Positions 1-10,400 are shown, numbered from the stretch's first letter. The stretch is DNA of 64,000 nucleotides from Gambelia wislizenii (GCA_030847615.1 JAUMIR010000003.1:29014501-29078500); one strand, 5' to 3'. Notes: generated by a model from the sequence alone, not told the origin. Translations and numbers: made by a program.

Positions 1-619
1 CCAATGAACAAGAGGCCAGCAATGAATGCATAATGTACAGAGCCCCATGACATCAGGCATGGGGAGAAGAGCTTGAAAGTTTATAAGGTCTGCCCATCCT
101 CCTTGCTGTCTTTGGACATCACTTTGAAGGTGATGCATCAAAGATGATGGAAGAAATCAGGTGGCGGTTTCATTGTTTTGGCTCTGTTTGATGGCGGGTG
201 GGTTGGATTGAGCAGCTGGCAAGTGGCTCTCTCTGCCACAGCACGGGTCAGCTGGGAGTGTTCTGGGTGGTCAGGTGGTTTGGGGAGTGGATGTTTAGAG
301 GTGGTTCTATGTGTGTTTCATAGAAGCACTTTTGGCCCTGTTTAGGCATAATTTTGCCTTCCCCACACCTCATTGCAGCCACACTCTGGGCCTGTGCTTT
401 ATTTGTCATCCCCTTAATTGGCCCATTTGACCTCCATAGTTTCCTCATTGGAACATTTGACATTGTAGTCTCTTGCTTGCCCTGCTCGGCCTCCTGCATA
501 TCTTGATCAAGCCAATCAACATCCTCAGGGCCCTTACTCAACCTATTTTGGCCTCCTCTCAGCCCAATCAGCCTCCTAGGCCCAATTGGCTTCCCTTTCC
601 CCATACTTAGGTCCAATCA
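1..619. other. Non-coding stretch, nothing recognised
   Basis: I see no recognisable gene or repeat here. A 122-codon open frame on the minus strand (248-616) has low-complexity composition and no domain signature. I treat it as chance. Confidence 0.5.
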
Positions 620-1268
620 GCTCCATATAGCTCTGCCTAGACCCTCCTTTATGGATCTGAAACATGGGTCACCTATCGCCACCACCTACGACTCCTCGAG
701 CACTTTCGTCAGCGCTGTCTACGCACAATACTAAATATACACTGGACTGACTATGTGACGAATGTTGCTGTCCTTGAGCAAGCAGGGATCACCAGCATTG
801 AGGCCATGATATTGAGAACACAGCTGCGCTGGGCAGGGCACGTTTCTAGGATGGAGGACCATCGCCTCCCAAAAATACTACTCTATGGTGAACTCGCCAC
901 GGGTCAGCGTAAGAGGGGCGCTCCAAAAAAGCGATACAAAGACTCCCTGAAACAACATCTCAGGCTTGGCCAAATTGATCACCAACTGTAGTCCGCCCTG
1001 GCCTCGCATCAGGAGGCATGGAGACGCACTATCCACAATGCTGCAGCCTTATTTGAGAACTCACGACGAACAAGTCTTGAAGAGAAACGACAACGCAGAA
1101 AGAATCACAACCCAAAAAGATCACCCAAGGAGACCTTCTGCTGTGCTTTTTGCAACCGGACTTGTTTATCTCGGATTGGCCTTTTTAGTCATCAGCGCGC
1201 TTGCAGAAAGTGCGGGATGAGTCCTTCCTGAATCTTCGTTTGCGAAGAAAAGCCAGAGAGAGAGAGGT
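620..1268 (+). mobile_element. APE-type non-LTR retrotransposon (LINE), 3' end, 5'-truncated
   Basis: This is the 3' end of a LINE. It covers the C-terminal end of the RT ORF, a zinc finger and the terminal hairpin tail. The element ends with ATCTTCGTTTGCGAAGA, which can fold, followed by a short AG-rich tail rather than poly-A. The same 3' sequence recurs at 19461-19905, which supports the boundary. The clade is not resolved from sequence alone. The ORF style (RWAGHV motif, C-terminal zinc finger) is that of APE-endonuclease LINEs such as the Vingi/RTE-like groups. Confidence 0.8.
641..1231 (+). pseudogene. LINE ORF C-terminus (end of reverse transcriptase plus zinc finger), broken
   Basis: One frame carries YGSETWVTYRHH, then LRWAGHVSRMEDHRLPK, then a basic region and a final zinc finger. 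The finger is CAFCNRTCLSRIGLFSHQRA followed by C, giving CX2CX12HX3C. The YGSETW and RWAGHV blocks are typical of the thumb and post-RT region of APE-type LINE proteins. The intact protein would bind and reverse-transcribe its own RNA at the target site. An in-frame TAG at 989-991 splits the frame after DHQL. The second copy near 19625 reads TGG at this place, so the stop is a private mutation. Only the C-terminal part is present, so it is a dead fragment. Confidence 0.78.
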
Positions 1269-1499
1269 AAAATAAAGTGGCCCTTATTCAACCCATATTT
1301 CTGGTCTTATTATTCCATGGTTGGCCAGCAAAGAGAAATATTATTTTAGATAAGGTTTTTTTTAAAAAAAGAGAAAGAAAAAAAATGTCATTTACATTGT
1401 AATTGCTCTACTCCAGTTTAGCACTATTTGATTCAATTATTAGCATTGCACTCAAGCTTAGCATTTCAGTAATCCTTTTCCTTGTGTGATACACTGGAA
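1269..1499. other. AT-rich non-coding, nothing recognised
   Basis: Short A-rich tracts follow the LINE tail. I see no gene or named repeat. Confidence 0.4.
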
Positions 1500-1712
1500 A
1501 GTTTTGAAGAGCAGGAGCTCATCACTCTTCAAACAGCCATAACTCAATGCTATGGAATTTGGGGATTTGTATTTTTGTGAGATATTTAGCCTTCTCTGTC
1601 AGAGAGCTCAGGTGCCACAACAAACTAAAAATCCCAGGATAGTGTTGAGCCATGACAATTCAAGCAGTGTGAGGCTGGATTATTTCTAAAGTAAAGATGC
1701 AGCCATAGGCAC
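1500..1712. mobile_element. hAT-like MITE, degraded
   Basis: The block has the pattern TATGGAATTTGGGGATTTGT, then GAGATATTTAGCCTTCTCTG, then CTAAAAATCCCAGGATAG. The two ends are roughly reverse complements. Related sequence occurs in inverse orientation at 26920-27040 and around 31490-31680. Short, non-coding, inverted-repeat elements of this kind are usually hAT derivatives in squamates. The class is by analogy, not by a seen TSD. Confidence 0.5.
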
Positions 1713-1974
1713 ATAGAAAAAGCCTTGTTCTCCACAAGCCACTAAATGGAAGGGGGCCTCCACAGGAGCATGGTGAGTTTCATGGGAGGAGGACAAGATG
1801 TATTTTATGCTGCATCTTCCCACCCAGGATCTTGACCTGTGTGGCCCCCCTTTTATGAATAGTGTAAGCCCATATATTTCTATGAATAAGTAATTTTAAC
1901 TGAGTTAAGTGGAGACTGCAGGTCATTTATTATCTTCTAATTATCCCACTAATCTGAAGAACATGAAATAAAAC

Positions 1975-2115
1975 AGTGGGTCTCAAACTTTGGTTCTCCA
2001 GATTTTTGGCAGTTCAACTCATAGAATTCCTAATATACAGCCATGTTGTCTGGGACTTGAAGTTCAAAACAAGACATGATGGTAATAAAACTGTAACATA
2101 CCTTACACTAGTGAT
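1975..2115. mobile_element. hAT-like MITE fragment
   Basis: The text resembles the palindromic MITE at 21563-21703 and the one at 23978-24112: a 'TTTGG..CTCCAGAT' half and a 'GACTTGAAGTTCAAAAC' half. It is heavily diverged. Confidence 0.4.
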
Positions 2116-3045
2116 GGATGAAATGATCCAATTGTTATTCAGAATCTGGCAGCTAGGTAGTATATCCAGTGTTTTGTGCTGAGATGGAACTTTTCCTGTG
2201 CTACGGTCTTCTCCACATTTTTGCACATGCCATCAAAATCTTGGGAATGTAGCATGCAAATTATGACCCCCCCCCCAACACACTGCATGATGGCATCATG
2301 GATCACAATGCATCTCTCACTAATATGCTATATAAATGCTAATATTGCTTATAGAGTAGTTAACATAATGGTTAATCTAGCATTGCTAAATTTTATGTTA
2401 CCTATAAAAAATGGTGTGTGCTTGGACTCCAGCAAAGATAACTCACCAAAACTCAAAGGGGTTTATGCCCCCAAGCCTTAAACAAATACTCTTTCACACA
2501 CACAAACAAGTCAGTATTTTGTAATAGCCAAGATTCTGGGTCTGGGTATGGAAATTGACATTTAAATTCCCAGCTCTCCCCTCAGCTTTGTAGTTTAGTT
2601 AATAGCTCTAAGCAAGCAACCATTTCTTTCTCTAATGTTCTTCAGACAGTGATAGCATCTGGTAGGGAATACAAGTTTGAGCTCCCCCTTAGAATCTGTT
2701 TCAGGATATCTTCTTGCCCAAAAGCCTCACCTCCCTACTTCAATGTTCTGCAGAAAATAGTTTATGAACGGAAAGCCCAACAGCAACTGTTGCCTAGCTT
2801 GAAGGATTCAAACTAAGTGTCAGGACTGGAATTCTTAATGGCTCACTGTTTATATTCCTTTACCCAGCTTTGTCTTAATGGCTGGGAATACTGGCTGGAA
2901 TTGTTGGGCACCAGGGAAAGACCATATCCTACCACAGGGCCCAGGGGAGTCTTGTAGTTCTCTTACCTATTGTCCTTGCTTTTTTTTACTGTTTGTCTTG
3001 TCCCTTTCAAGCAAATGAGCAGTGACAGGAGAATGAGCAGTAGTT
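2116..3045. other. Non-coding stretch without recognised genes
   Basis: Open frames at 2014-2226 and 2176-2481 overlap on opposite strands and show no domain. A poly-C run lies near 2267. Nothing else is recognised. Confidence 0.5.
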
Positions 3046-4462
3046 CTCCTTGGTGTCAGTTACACGGCAATTTTTGTCGCGGGGCGTACCGTGATTTCCT
3101 GATCCTGTATTCATCACGTGCTGTTCAGACGATTTTTGTCACTGTTTAGGAAATCCCAGAAGATCCCGTGTTTGATATTTACATGACAAAAGTTCTGTTT
3201 CTTTTTATTAGTCTCGCACTGTTATATCCCGTGCTTTTCTTGTTTATACATGTTTAGTGTACCGGGATATATATTTTTTGGCTGTCAATCAAGGATGTGA
3301 TTACTCATGTTTTCACAACCTCGGTGATGTACTTCCTTTAGAGTTCTGCACCATGAGTGATGCTATTGGCTGGCTCGGGGGGGGGGGGAGATCAGGGGGC
3401 AAAGGCTTGCATTTGTCCTGTCTCTTTAAAATGTTAACCCTTTAAGCAGGGGCAGCTGTGGAGTGAGGTTTCAAGCCAGTGACACACAAGGCATTTTGAA
3501 AGACCCAGACGCTGGCAGTTTTTAATTTTTTACTGTGCCTTGAGGGAGGGTGATGAATGAATGTGTGATCTTTCGCTCAGATGCTGGCATATTTTACACA
3601 AACCTTCATGCAGCTGGAAGGAGGCAGGAACGATCAGGGTTAAACCCTGTGCTTTCCTTTTGAAATCAAGCCGAGTGCAGGGGGGCGGGAAGAGTCTTGC
3701 AATTGCCCTTGTCTCCTTAAAATGTTAACCCTTAAAGCAGAGGCAGCTGTGGAGTGAAGATTTCAATCCAGTGCAGGCAATCATAAAGTGACGACACACA
3801 AGGCATTTTGAAAGACCCAGATGCTGGCATTTTATACTGTGCCTTGAGGGAGGGGGATGAACGAATGTGTGATCATCTGATCAGAAGCTGGCATATTTTA
3901 CTGTGCCTGGGTGTGTGTGATGAATGTTTGATTATCCATTCAGACCCAGGGAGGTGATCAAGGGAGGTGGTGGGCGACCCTCTGCCTACCACGATCTCTT
4001 TGTAACATGCAGTTGAGGAAGAGGTTAAAGCTGAAGGGTTTGCAGTGTAGAAATCCATTTAAAAGGTGATTTAGTACACACGCACACGCACACACACACA
4101 AACCTTTGTGCAGCTGGAAGGGATGCCTTGGTTTTCAGCTGGTGAGGCTGAATATGTTGAATGGGTGACTGACCCCTCCTTTTCTGGATGCTGATCTCTA
4201 AACTCGCCCCCAGTCACCATTTCCGGTCATCCCCTAGTACCGAGATAGCTTGTCCCGGGCTGTTTACATTTCCAATTTTCCGAATCCTCCAGTGACTTTT
4301 TAAAAAAACGGCACAAACCGTGGGACTGGACCCGCAGGTTGAGGGATAAAAGGTGGCCCCCCTTCTGAAAATCATGTGCCCGACCTGATGTATGTGTAAA
4401 CAACCAGGGTTCGACACGAATTCTTCCCACTACATTTTCATCATGTAAATGGCACCTTATTC
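3046..4462. repeat. CpG-rich composite repeat with internal segmental duplication
   Basis: This block is richer in CpG than its AT-rich surroundings. It contains two diverged copies of a ~220-bp segment (about 3385-3605 and 3678-3905). Both share AAATGTTAACCCTT, GGCAGCTGTGGAGTGA, CACAAGGCATTTTGAAAGAC and GTGCCTTGAGGGAGGG. Smaller pieces, such as CAGCTGGAAGG, recur again at about 3612 and 4111. I do not recognise the family. A non-autonomous DNA transposon or an LTR-derived block are both possible. No terminal inverted repeat or TSD is clear. Confidence 0.55.
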
Positions 4463-4589
4463 TATCCTTGCTTCCCTGGGACTGAGGGAATAAATGGAGT
4501 TCAAAAGGACACAGGAAGGTAAGAAGCAGTAGTAGCAACCACAAGGAGGATATGGGCAGCCCACATCTTATTACTGTTATTGTTGGTCT

Positions 4590-4795
4590 CATCATTTTTA
4601 TTTATACCCTGCCTTTTCCCCCAAACTGAGACTTAAGGCAGTTTACAAACACAGTGCTATATAGTAAGGAACATACAAAAGATCAACATTAAACAATTAA
4701 CCATATTAAAACAAATCAAACCACACAGTTAAAAATAATAAGATAAAACAGCTAAAACCAGTACAATTAAAACAATTCAGACCCCTCTGAAAGTC
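4590..4795 (-). mobile_element. LINE 3'-end-like repeat (L2/L3-type tail), antisense
   Basis: The text TTATTTATACCCTGCC is followed by GGCAGTTTACAAACA and an AAAACA-rich tract. This is a common squamate LINE/SINE 3' tail seen in reverse. A related copy lies at 14350-14560. Confidence 0.45.
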
Positions 4796-4977
4796 CATTT
4801 CTTAAAAAAAACCCTTAAAAATCTATTAAAAATAAATTTTAGATATTCATATATCATTTATGTTATTTATTCATTGAAATCTTTATATCTCATCCCATAT
4901 CATATGATTACAGGGCAGCGAATGATACAATCAGTTCAACCAAATTAAAAATATGAGAAGGTTAAAAATATGAAAAG

Positions 4978-5066
4978 GTGGGTTTCCATTGCCGAGTGGG
5001 GATTCAAAACCTCATATCCAAAGACATAGTCTGACACTCAAACCACCACAACATGCTGATTCTCTG
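4978..5066 (-). mobile_element. tRNA-headed SINE fragment, antisense
   Basis: On the minus strand this reads as the A-box to B-box part of the SINE family seen better at 24390-24606 and 30195-30320, with 'GGATTCAAAACC' as the antisense B-box region. It is short and diverged. Confidence 0.4.
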
Positions 5067-5399
5067 CAGATGCTGTACCCCCATTTAAAAAAAAAATGAG
5101 AGCAAAGATGTTCCCTCACATCCAATGTTGCCACATATTGCTGTGGTGGTGGTGCGATATTTTAAGGCAAGGGTAAGCCATTAAAAAAGTTACACCGGAA
5201 GTAAACTGAAAACTTCATAAGTAAAAAAAAAACAAAAAACAGTTTTTCTGACCACAACTTTGTCTAATTGCCTTAAGAAAGGAAAGGAAGAGTTTAGATG
5301 TTTTAGTTTTATCACCTTGTTCTTCAACATTGTTTGCAACATTGGCCCACACATCCTGTGCATCTGAATTTTTTAAGATATTAAAAAAAAAAATCCCTT

Positions 5400-6000
5400 C
5401 TTTTCAATCAAAACCCTATCTGCAAGTTTACCAAATCAGATTTATTAGGAGGAAATCATGCAGCACATGATGATTCAATTTGTTCTCTCACTAAAAACTG
5501 AGATTCCTTCATTTTGATTTTTACAACTTAGAATGGAAATCTTTACAAGCAAATATAACATAAGCAACATCGGGATGATTCAGTCATTAAGCAAATCAGA
5601 CTTAAACCTACAGCACTTCACAAAACTAAATTCAGCTGCTCAGATGATTTCGCTAATGAATCACATTATGCAACACATCTCTGGGAGATGCTTTTGAGGC
5701 CCAGCTTGAAAATCAGGAGGTGACCTTGGAGCCTGTCCATTCTATTAATTTGCTGTTTATTTGGATGAGTGACTCTTTAAAATCCTAATTTACCAACAGG
5801 CTTAATTAAATCAATCAATAGGATTACATGAGCATAAAATCCTTCCTGATAAGGTAGAGAATCAGTGTCGATGTATTCCCCGCCCTCCAAAAAAGTCAAC
5901 TCTCTGTGACTCTTAATTGTGGCCCAAGAAAAGAAGAAATTTACCTGATTTTGGAAACTATTCTGGATGATGCAAAAATCTAGATAAGGTCTCAGATGTG
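5400..6000. other. AT-rich single-copy-looking sequence, candidate conserved non-coding element
   Basis: No repeat family is recognised here. The sequence has mixed composition with TTAATTAAATCAATCAAT and TAATGAATCACATTATG style homeodomain-like words, as often seen in vertebrate conserved non-coding elements. This is a suggestion from texture only. Confidence 0.25.
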
Positions 6001-6069
6001 AGTATATAGAAGCTATATCAGGTTCAGAAGTGACTGATGAATCTAATGACAGAGGGGTCGTGAAATTTA

Positions 6070-6073
6070 GTTT

Positions 6074-6104
<31 letters not shown>

Positions 6105-6240
6105 TACCCCACTCTTCAGGCTACAAGGCTATCAGAGTGGCTTACAATTTTTTTAAGCAATAGCAATTTACACATCTACTCTGCATTAAGCAGTTTCCAA
6201 TGTGTGTTAGCTAATTGCCCCCACAAGCTGGGTACTCTGA
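6070..6240 (-). mobile_element. tRNA-derived SINE, 3' part only, antisense
   Basis: The + strand shows (TTTA)n, then a TATACCCCACTCTTCAGGCT-like tail, then GCTTACAATTTTTTTAAGCA and AATTGCCCCCACAAGCTGGG. It matches the SINE inside the Gypsy integrase (11005-11275) almost base for base until 6237. The tRNA-like head is missing. Confidence 0.7.
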
Positions 6241-6518
6241 ACGTTAAAGGATGTAATCTATGTTGGACAAAGGGGACTTATTACCCCACTGACATGGAAG
6301 CCACCAACAGCCACTATCAAGGTTATCTTAAGAGTACCTGAAATCACTGTGGAAACTGCAATAAGGAAGAGGGTCCTGATTGCAAAGGGAAAGGTTGCTC
6401 ACAGTATTCCTACCAACCTGTTCAAGCCAGACGTTTCACATATTTGCCAATAGGAGAACAGCTATTCCCATCCCTGTTCTCTTCTATTCCTGAAAACAAT
6501 TTTGGCCCTCAACTTACA

Positions 6519-6523
6519 CAATC
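6519..6523. repeat. 5-bp target-site duplication of Gypsy element (left)
   Basis: CAATC directly precedes the TG of the 5' LTR. The same CAATC directly follows the CA of the 3' LTR at 12683-12687. Confidence 0.9.
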
Positions 6524-6887
6524 TGTCATTTTCATCCATGGAGTCTGGGTTTTAGAGTAGACTTCATGGAAGATCCTGACATGAGGTTGGTAACAGGCTT
6601 TGGCCTGTTTTCCTTGTCTGGGCCTCTCTGACTTTGGGTGGGTGCCAGCCCGCCTTGTTGGGCCTGGGAACACTGCTCTCCATTGCAGCTCAAGGTCACA
6701 GCTCCAGGTGCTGGCTGGGGTGCTTGCTATCCTCCCTACATGCCATTCTCATGCTGTAAGGGTTTATCTGGGTATTGTGCTAGCCTGTGTTTAGTTTTGG
6801 CTTTGCCTATGTTCCTGATACACACATCCTTGCTTAATAAAGATTTCTTATTGAGTGAATGTGAGTGCGTGTTCTTGGTACATCACA
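6524..6887 (+). repeat. 5' LTR of Gypsy element
   Basis: It runs from TGTCATTTTCATCC to GGTACATCACA and aligns without length change to the 3' LTR. A polyadenylation signal lies inside near the 3' end. This LTR would have supplied the promoter. Confidence 0.92.
6836..6841 (+). promoter_or_regulatory. AATAAA polyadenylation signal in 5' LTR
   Basis: The AATAAA hexamer sits in TGCTTAATAAAGATTTC. Its position is the same in the 3' LTR, where it would end the genomic transcript. Confidence 0.75.
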
Positions 6888-6935
6888 GTAAGCCGAAACT
6901 CACAAATCACAATTACTTTTGGAGTTCTACGTGCA

Positions 6936-7244
6936 ATGTCTGACAAAGCGGACATTGGAACCCAGACAGAGAAAGACCTGGCCACAGGTGGTGGCCAGGG
7001 AACCGGCGAGCTGGGGGATGGTACAGGCATACCGGAGGAAGAGTGGCGCCGAGCCTGGCAGATGGCTGGAAGGCCAACCCTTCCTCTCGACCTTATGGAG
7101 CCAGGCAAGCCCTGTGGAGGGGCAGCCTACCCTTCTCTGAGACTCCAGTGCGTGGAGCTGGAATGGCCATGGGAGCCAGTTGGCTCTGGCCAGAAGAGTG
7201 AGGCTGGGAGGAGCGCAGGTCCCGCCAGTGGGACAAGCCCCTAA
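6936..7244 (+). pseudogene. Gypsy Gag N-terminus, frameshifted
   Basis: ATG at 6936 opens a frame beginning MSDKADIGTQTEKDLATGGG, about 50 bp after the 5' LTR, a plausible Gag start. It continues with an acidic EEEWRRAW stretch and runs out at 7244. The next Gag part (from about 7280) is in another frame, so at least one frameshift lies between about 7150 and 7280. Homology of this N-terminal part is weaker than that of the capsid part. Assignment rests on position and direction. Confidence 0.5.
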
Positions 7245-7279
7245 CTGAGGGGCACCAGGAACCTGGGGCGTGACGTCCA

Positions 7280-8125
7280 CGCAGAGAACTGGAAGATGAG
7301 GTACAGCAGCTAAAGCAGCAAATGGAGGTCGTGCAGACAAGCCTCCTAGAGATCTTACAGAGACTGCCTCAGCAACTGGCCATCCCGGGAGAAGGCCAAC
7401 CTCTCCAGGACTCACAGTTTCCAGTCCCAGCACCTGGGGGAGGGGTCCCTGTAGCACCTGCTGGGGCCCCTGCCCCGCAGGCTCCCGGGCCAGTACCCCT
7501 TGTGGGAGCTGGCCCAGTCAAGCTGTGGGAAAGACCTTGGGGGCTAAAGCATCAGGATCTGAAGGCCACCTTTGATGGAGACACCACGAAGTTGCCATAC
7601 TTCCTAACCCAGGTGATGGGGTTCATGTCCCAGTGTGAACAGGAGTTCCAGACGGAAGCTGAAAAGGTGCAATATGTCTCCAACCAGCTGGAGGGAGAGG
7701 CAGCACAATGGGTGGTGGGGCTCTACGACATGGGGGCTCCAGAGTTAGAGAGTTTCCACGACTTCATGATGGCCTTATGGGCCCAATTTGAAGTCCCCAT
7801 GAGGGTGAGATGGGCCCGCACGGAACTCCGGCAACTGAGGCAAGCTTCGAGGTCCATGGCCGAATACGCCTCTGAATTCCGCCACTTGGCCAGCCAGGTT
7901 CCCGACTGGACCAAAGCCATTAAGGTGCAGTATTTTCAAGATGGCCTTAACACAGACATCCTCGAGTGGGCATTGTTCCACGGGAACCCCGAGACCCTTT
8001 TGGGATGGGTGCAGCCATCTGGGGAGGTAGAGACTCTGAGGCAGAGCATCAGACTAGCCCGGCAACACCAGGGGTTTGGGGGAAAGCCCACTGGGTCCAC
8101 TGGGAAAAAAGTTAAGCCAGCCTGA
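7280..8125 (+). pseudogene. Gypsy Gag, coiled-coil and capsid (Retrotrans_gag) region
   Basis: The open frame (ATG at 7322, 267 codons) begins with a short glutamine-rich helix region, then a Pro/Ala/Gly-rich linker. A capsid-like domain follows: LKATFDGDTTKLPYFLTQVM, then EGEAAQWVVGLYD, then FHDFMMALWAQFE, then YASEFRHLASQVPDW. These blocks match the Retrotrans_gag domain of Sushi-type elements and of their domesticated vertebrate relatives. Gag would assemble particles around the element RNA in the cytoplasm. The frame stops at a TGA (8123-8125) before the nucleocapsid. The zinc knuckle follows in the same frame, so one nonsense codon cuts Gag in two. A host gene of the RTL class was considered, but the LTRs and pol next door make this the element's own gag. 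Confidence 0.85.
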
Positions 8126-8374
8126 CCAGCTGAGGCCACAGCGAGGGAGTCAGAGAGGGAGAGAAGGATGAGAAAAGGGTTGTGCTTGCACTGTGGGAAG
8201 GGTGGCCACCGCATAGCCGAATGCCCCCCGAGACCCGGCAGCAGAGGAGAGGCCAAAGAAGGCAGAGAGAAAGTCAACGACACCCAAGACGCCATTAAAG
8301 CCCAAGCCCAAAGCAGCGGTGTGTGCCTTGGTGTCAGGCCATGCAGCGGGAGAATCTTCAGAGGAAACGGATGA
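8126..8374 (+). pseudogene. Gypsy Gag nucleocapsid, CCHC zinc knuckle
   Basis: In the same frame as the capsid part, after one TGA, the text GLCLHCGKGGHRIAECPPRP gives a CX2CX4HX4C knuckle. This RNA-binding motif is typical of Gypsy nucleocapsids. A Lys/Glu-rich tail follows and the frame ends at 8374. In the intact element it would be part of Gag or Gag-Pol. Confidence 0.85.
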
Positions 8375-8439
8375 CAGCGGGTCCTCCTCCTCCGATGCGG
8401 AGCCAGCGGGAAATGGCTCGAGCCTGCCCCACTAAGTGC

Positions 8440-8919
8440 CCGAGGGCGGGCTAACCCCGAAGGGCACCCAAGTGCTGTGGTGAGTGGGGTGAAAAGCCCC
8501 TTTTTCCTAAAAGCCAAAATAGGGGTTGCAGACAGTGGGGTCACCCAAAAAGTAATGTTAATGGTAGATTGTGAGTATTCCCAAAAGTGCTAATTCACCC
8601 CTCCTTGGTCAATGAACTTGCAGTTAGCACTATTAAGCTGGACAAGCCAGTGTGGCTGTCTCAGATGGACAGAGGGATGATGAAGGGGGGCCCTGCAAGG
8701 CGAATGACTGGTCCAGTACAGATGAGAATGGGGAATCATCAGGAGGAGCTTCAATTTGTGATAGCCCCAGGTTTAGTTCCTGCTGCAGTAGTGGACTTAA
8801 ACTGGCTAAAATTCCACAACCCCACTATAGATTGGGTAAAAGAGACAGTGACATTTGCAGATCCTGTGCGTGTGCGGGAGCACGGAGTGAGTGAGGCCCC
8901 CCTCGGGGTATCCCTCTAG
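8440..8919 (+). pseudogene. Gypsy aspartic protease region, frameshifted
   Basis: VADSGVTQKVM at 8525-8557 fits the active-site DSG/T motif of retropepsin-like proteases. Downstream, in another frame (ORF 8587-8919), IAPGLVPAAVVDLNWLKFHN with PTIDWVKETVTF matches the C-terminal part of Gypsy proteases (WL..HNP.IDW). The two parts are in different frames, so the gene is broken. The enzyme would process Gag-Pol. Confidence 0.7.
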
Positions 8920-9039
8920 AGGCCAAACCATGGAACTGCAGGACTGCTCTGGTACAAGGGGAGCTGAAAGGGTTACCATTGCAATATAAATAGTGGCAGT
9001 TTGTGTTTGAGGAGAAAAAATGTGACATTCTACCCCCCC

Positions 9040-9820
9040 ACAGACCCTTTGACTGTGCTATCGGGATAGTTTCTGAGACCAAGCTGCCCAAACCTGATTT
9101 ACTCCATGAAGCCGGCTGAGATGGATGCCCTCCAGGAATTCATAGACAAAAACTTGGCCCGGGGATTCATCAGAGCTACGACCTCCCCCTGTGTTGTTTT
9201 GGCATAAGGCCAATGGGACTCTTCGTCTAGACTCTAGATCCTTAAATGCTATCAGCATGACAAATCAGAACCCCCTCCCCTTAATGAAAGACATACTGGC
9301 TCATTTGGCCAAGGGGAAGATATTTACCAAACTGGACTTGCAGGAGGCCTTTTACAGGGTGCGGATCAAAGAAGGGGGTGAGTGGAAAACTGCTTTTAAT
9401 TGCGAGCTAGGGGCTTTTGAATTTTGTGCAATGGCATTTGGACTAAGCGGAGCGAATTTTCCACAACTTAATTAATGATTTACTGAGAGAGTTTTTGTAC
9501 AAAGGAGTACTGGTGTATCTGGATGATGTGCTTATTTACTCTGAAGACTATAAGTCCCATATGAAATTGGTGAAAAAAGGTGCTTACTAGGTTGGGGGGA
9601 AATCATTTGTATGCCAAAATGCGAATTTCATCAGAGCGCTTAGATTACTTGGGGTACCGCATTTCGAGCAAGGGGGTGGAGATGGACCCAGAGAAGGTAA
9701 AGGGGGTTCTTGCATGGGAGGCCCCTGGACCAGGAAGCAACTGCAGAGCTTCCTAGGGTTTGCTAACTTTTACCGGTCCTTCATCCCTGACTTTGCTGCG
9801 GTAGCCCTACCTTTAACTTG
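9040..9820 (+). pseudogene. Gypsy reverse transcriptase, several frameshifts
   Basis: Successive RT blocks are visible. KANGTLRLDSRSLNAI is the 'RLC.DYR.LN' block, with some residues missing. FTKLDLQEAFYRVRIKEGGE, then WKTAFNCELGAFEFCAMAFG, follow. The catalytic YLDD lies at 9516-9527 within GVLVYLDDVLIYSEDYKSH, and [19 protein letters not shown] is the connection start. These sit in at least three frames (9191-9475, around 9480-9590, and 9714-9908), so no functional enzyme is encoded. Family order and motifs are those of Metaviridae. Confidence 0.88.
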
Positions 9821-9825
9821 GCCTG

Positions 9826-10400
9826 TTGAAAACCAAGGGGGTGGGAGAAAAGAAACGAACAGGGAAGGGGAAGGCAGAAAAGCCTCCCCAAAAGATTGTA
9901 TGGACTGAACAATGCCAAAGGGCCTTTGACAAGCTGAAGAGGCTTTTCACCTCTGAGCCCATCCTGAAACAGCCAAACCCCTCCCAACCTTTTGTGGTTC
10001 AGGTAGATGCCTCCGACATGGCAATGGGAGGGGTGTTATTACAACGAGATGAAAGGGGGAGCTCAGACCCTGTGCATATCTGTCCTGAAAATTCAATTAT
10101 ACTGAGCAAAATTGGCCCGTGTGGGAGAAGGAGGCAGGGGCGATCCAATTGGCCTTAGGGGCTTGGTGCCACCTACTGGAAGGATCATCCAAAACTTTCG
10201 AGGTTTGGACGGATCACAAGAACCCGGAGGCTTTGAGAACCCCAAGGCGTTTGAACCCTAAACAAATTCGGTGGGCCAGTTTCTTTTACCGGTTCGATTT
10301 CACCCTAAAGTTTCTCCCAGGAAAAAAGAATTTCTTAGCTGATGCTTTGTCCAGGTTCCCTCAACATAACAGTCAATGGAAGGAGGTGATAGACACAGTC
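9826..10400 (+). pseudogene. Gypsy RNase H, frameshifted
   Basis: The first half (frame 9826-10158) has FVVQVDASDMAMGGVLLQRD, carrying the first catalytic Asp. The second half (frame 10119-10673) has WEKEAGAIQLAL (Glu), FEVWTDHKNPEAL (Asp) and NFLADALSRFP (final Asp). All four acidic positions are visible. A frameshift near 10080-10125 splits them. RNase H would remove the RNA strand during replication. A proline-rich linker follows before the integrase. Confidence 0.86.

Noticed and set aside
4227..4595. 122-codon minus-strand open frame
   Set aside because: Low-complexity leucine run at its start, no domain, overlaps another open frame and the composite repeat.
7322..8125. Gag-like ORF as a domesticated RTL/PEG10-type host gene
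   Set aside because: It lies between two LTRs with a TSD, next to pol, and carries a frameshift upstream and a stop before the zinc knuckle.
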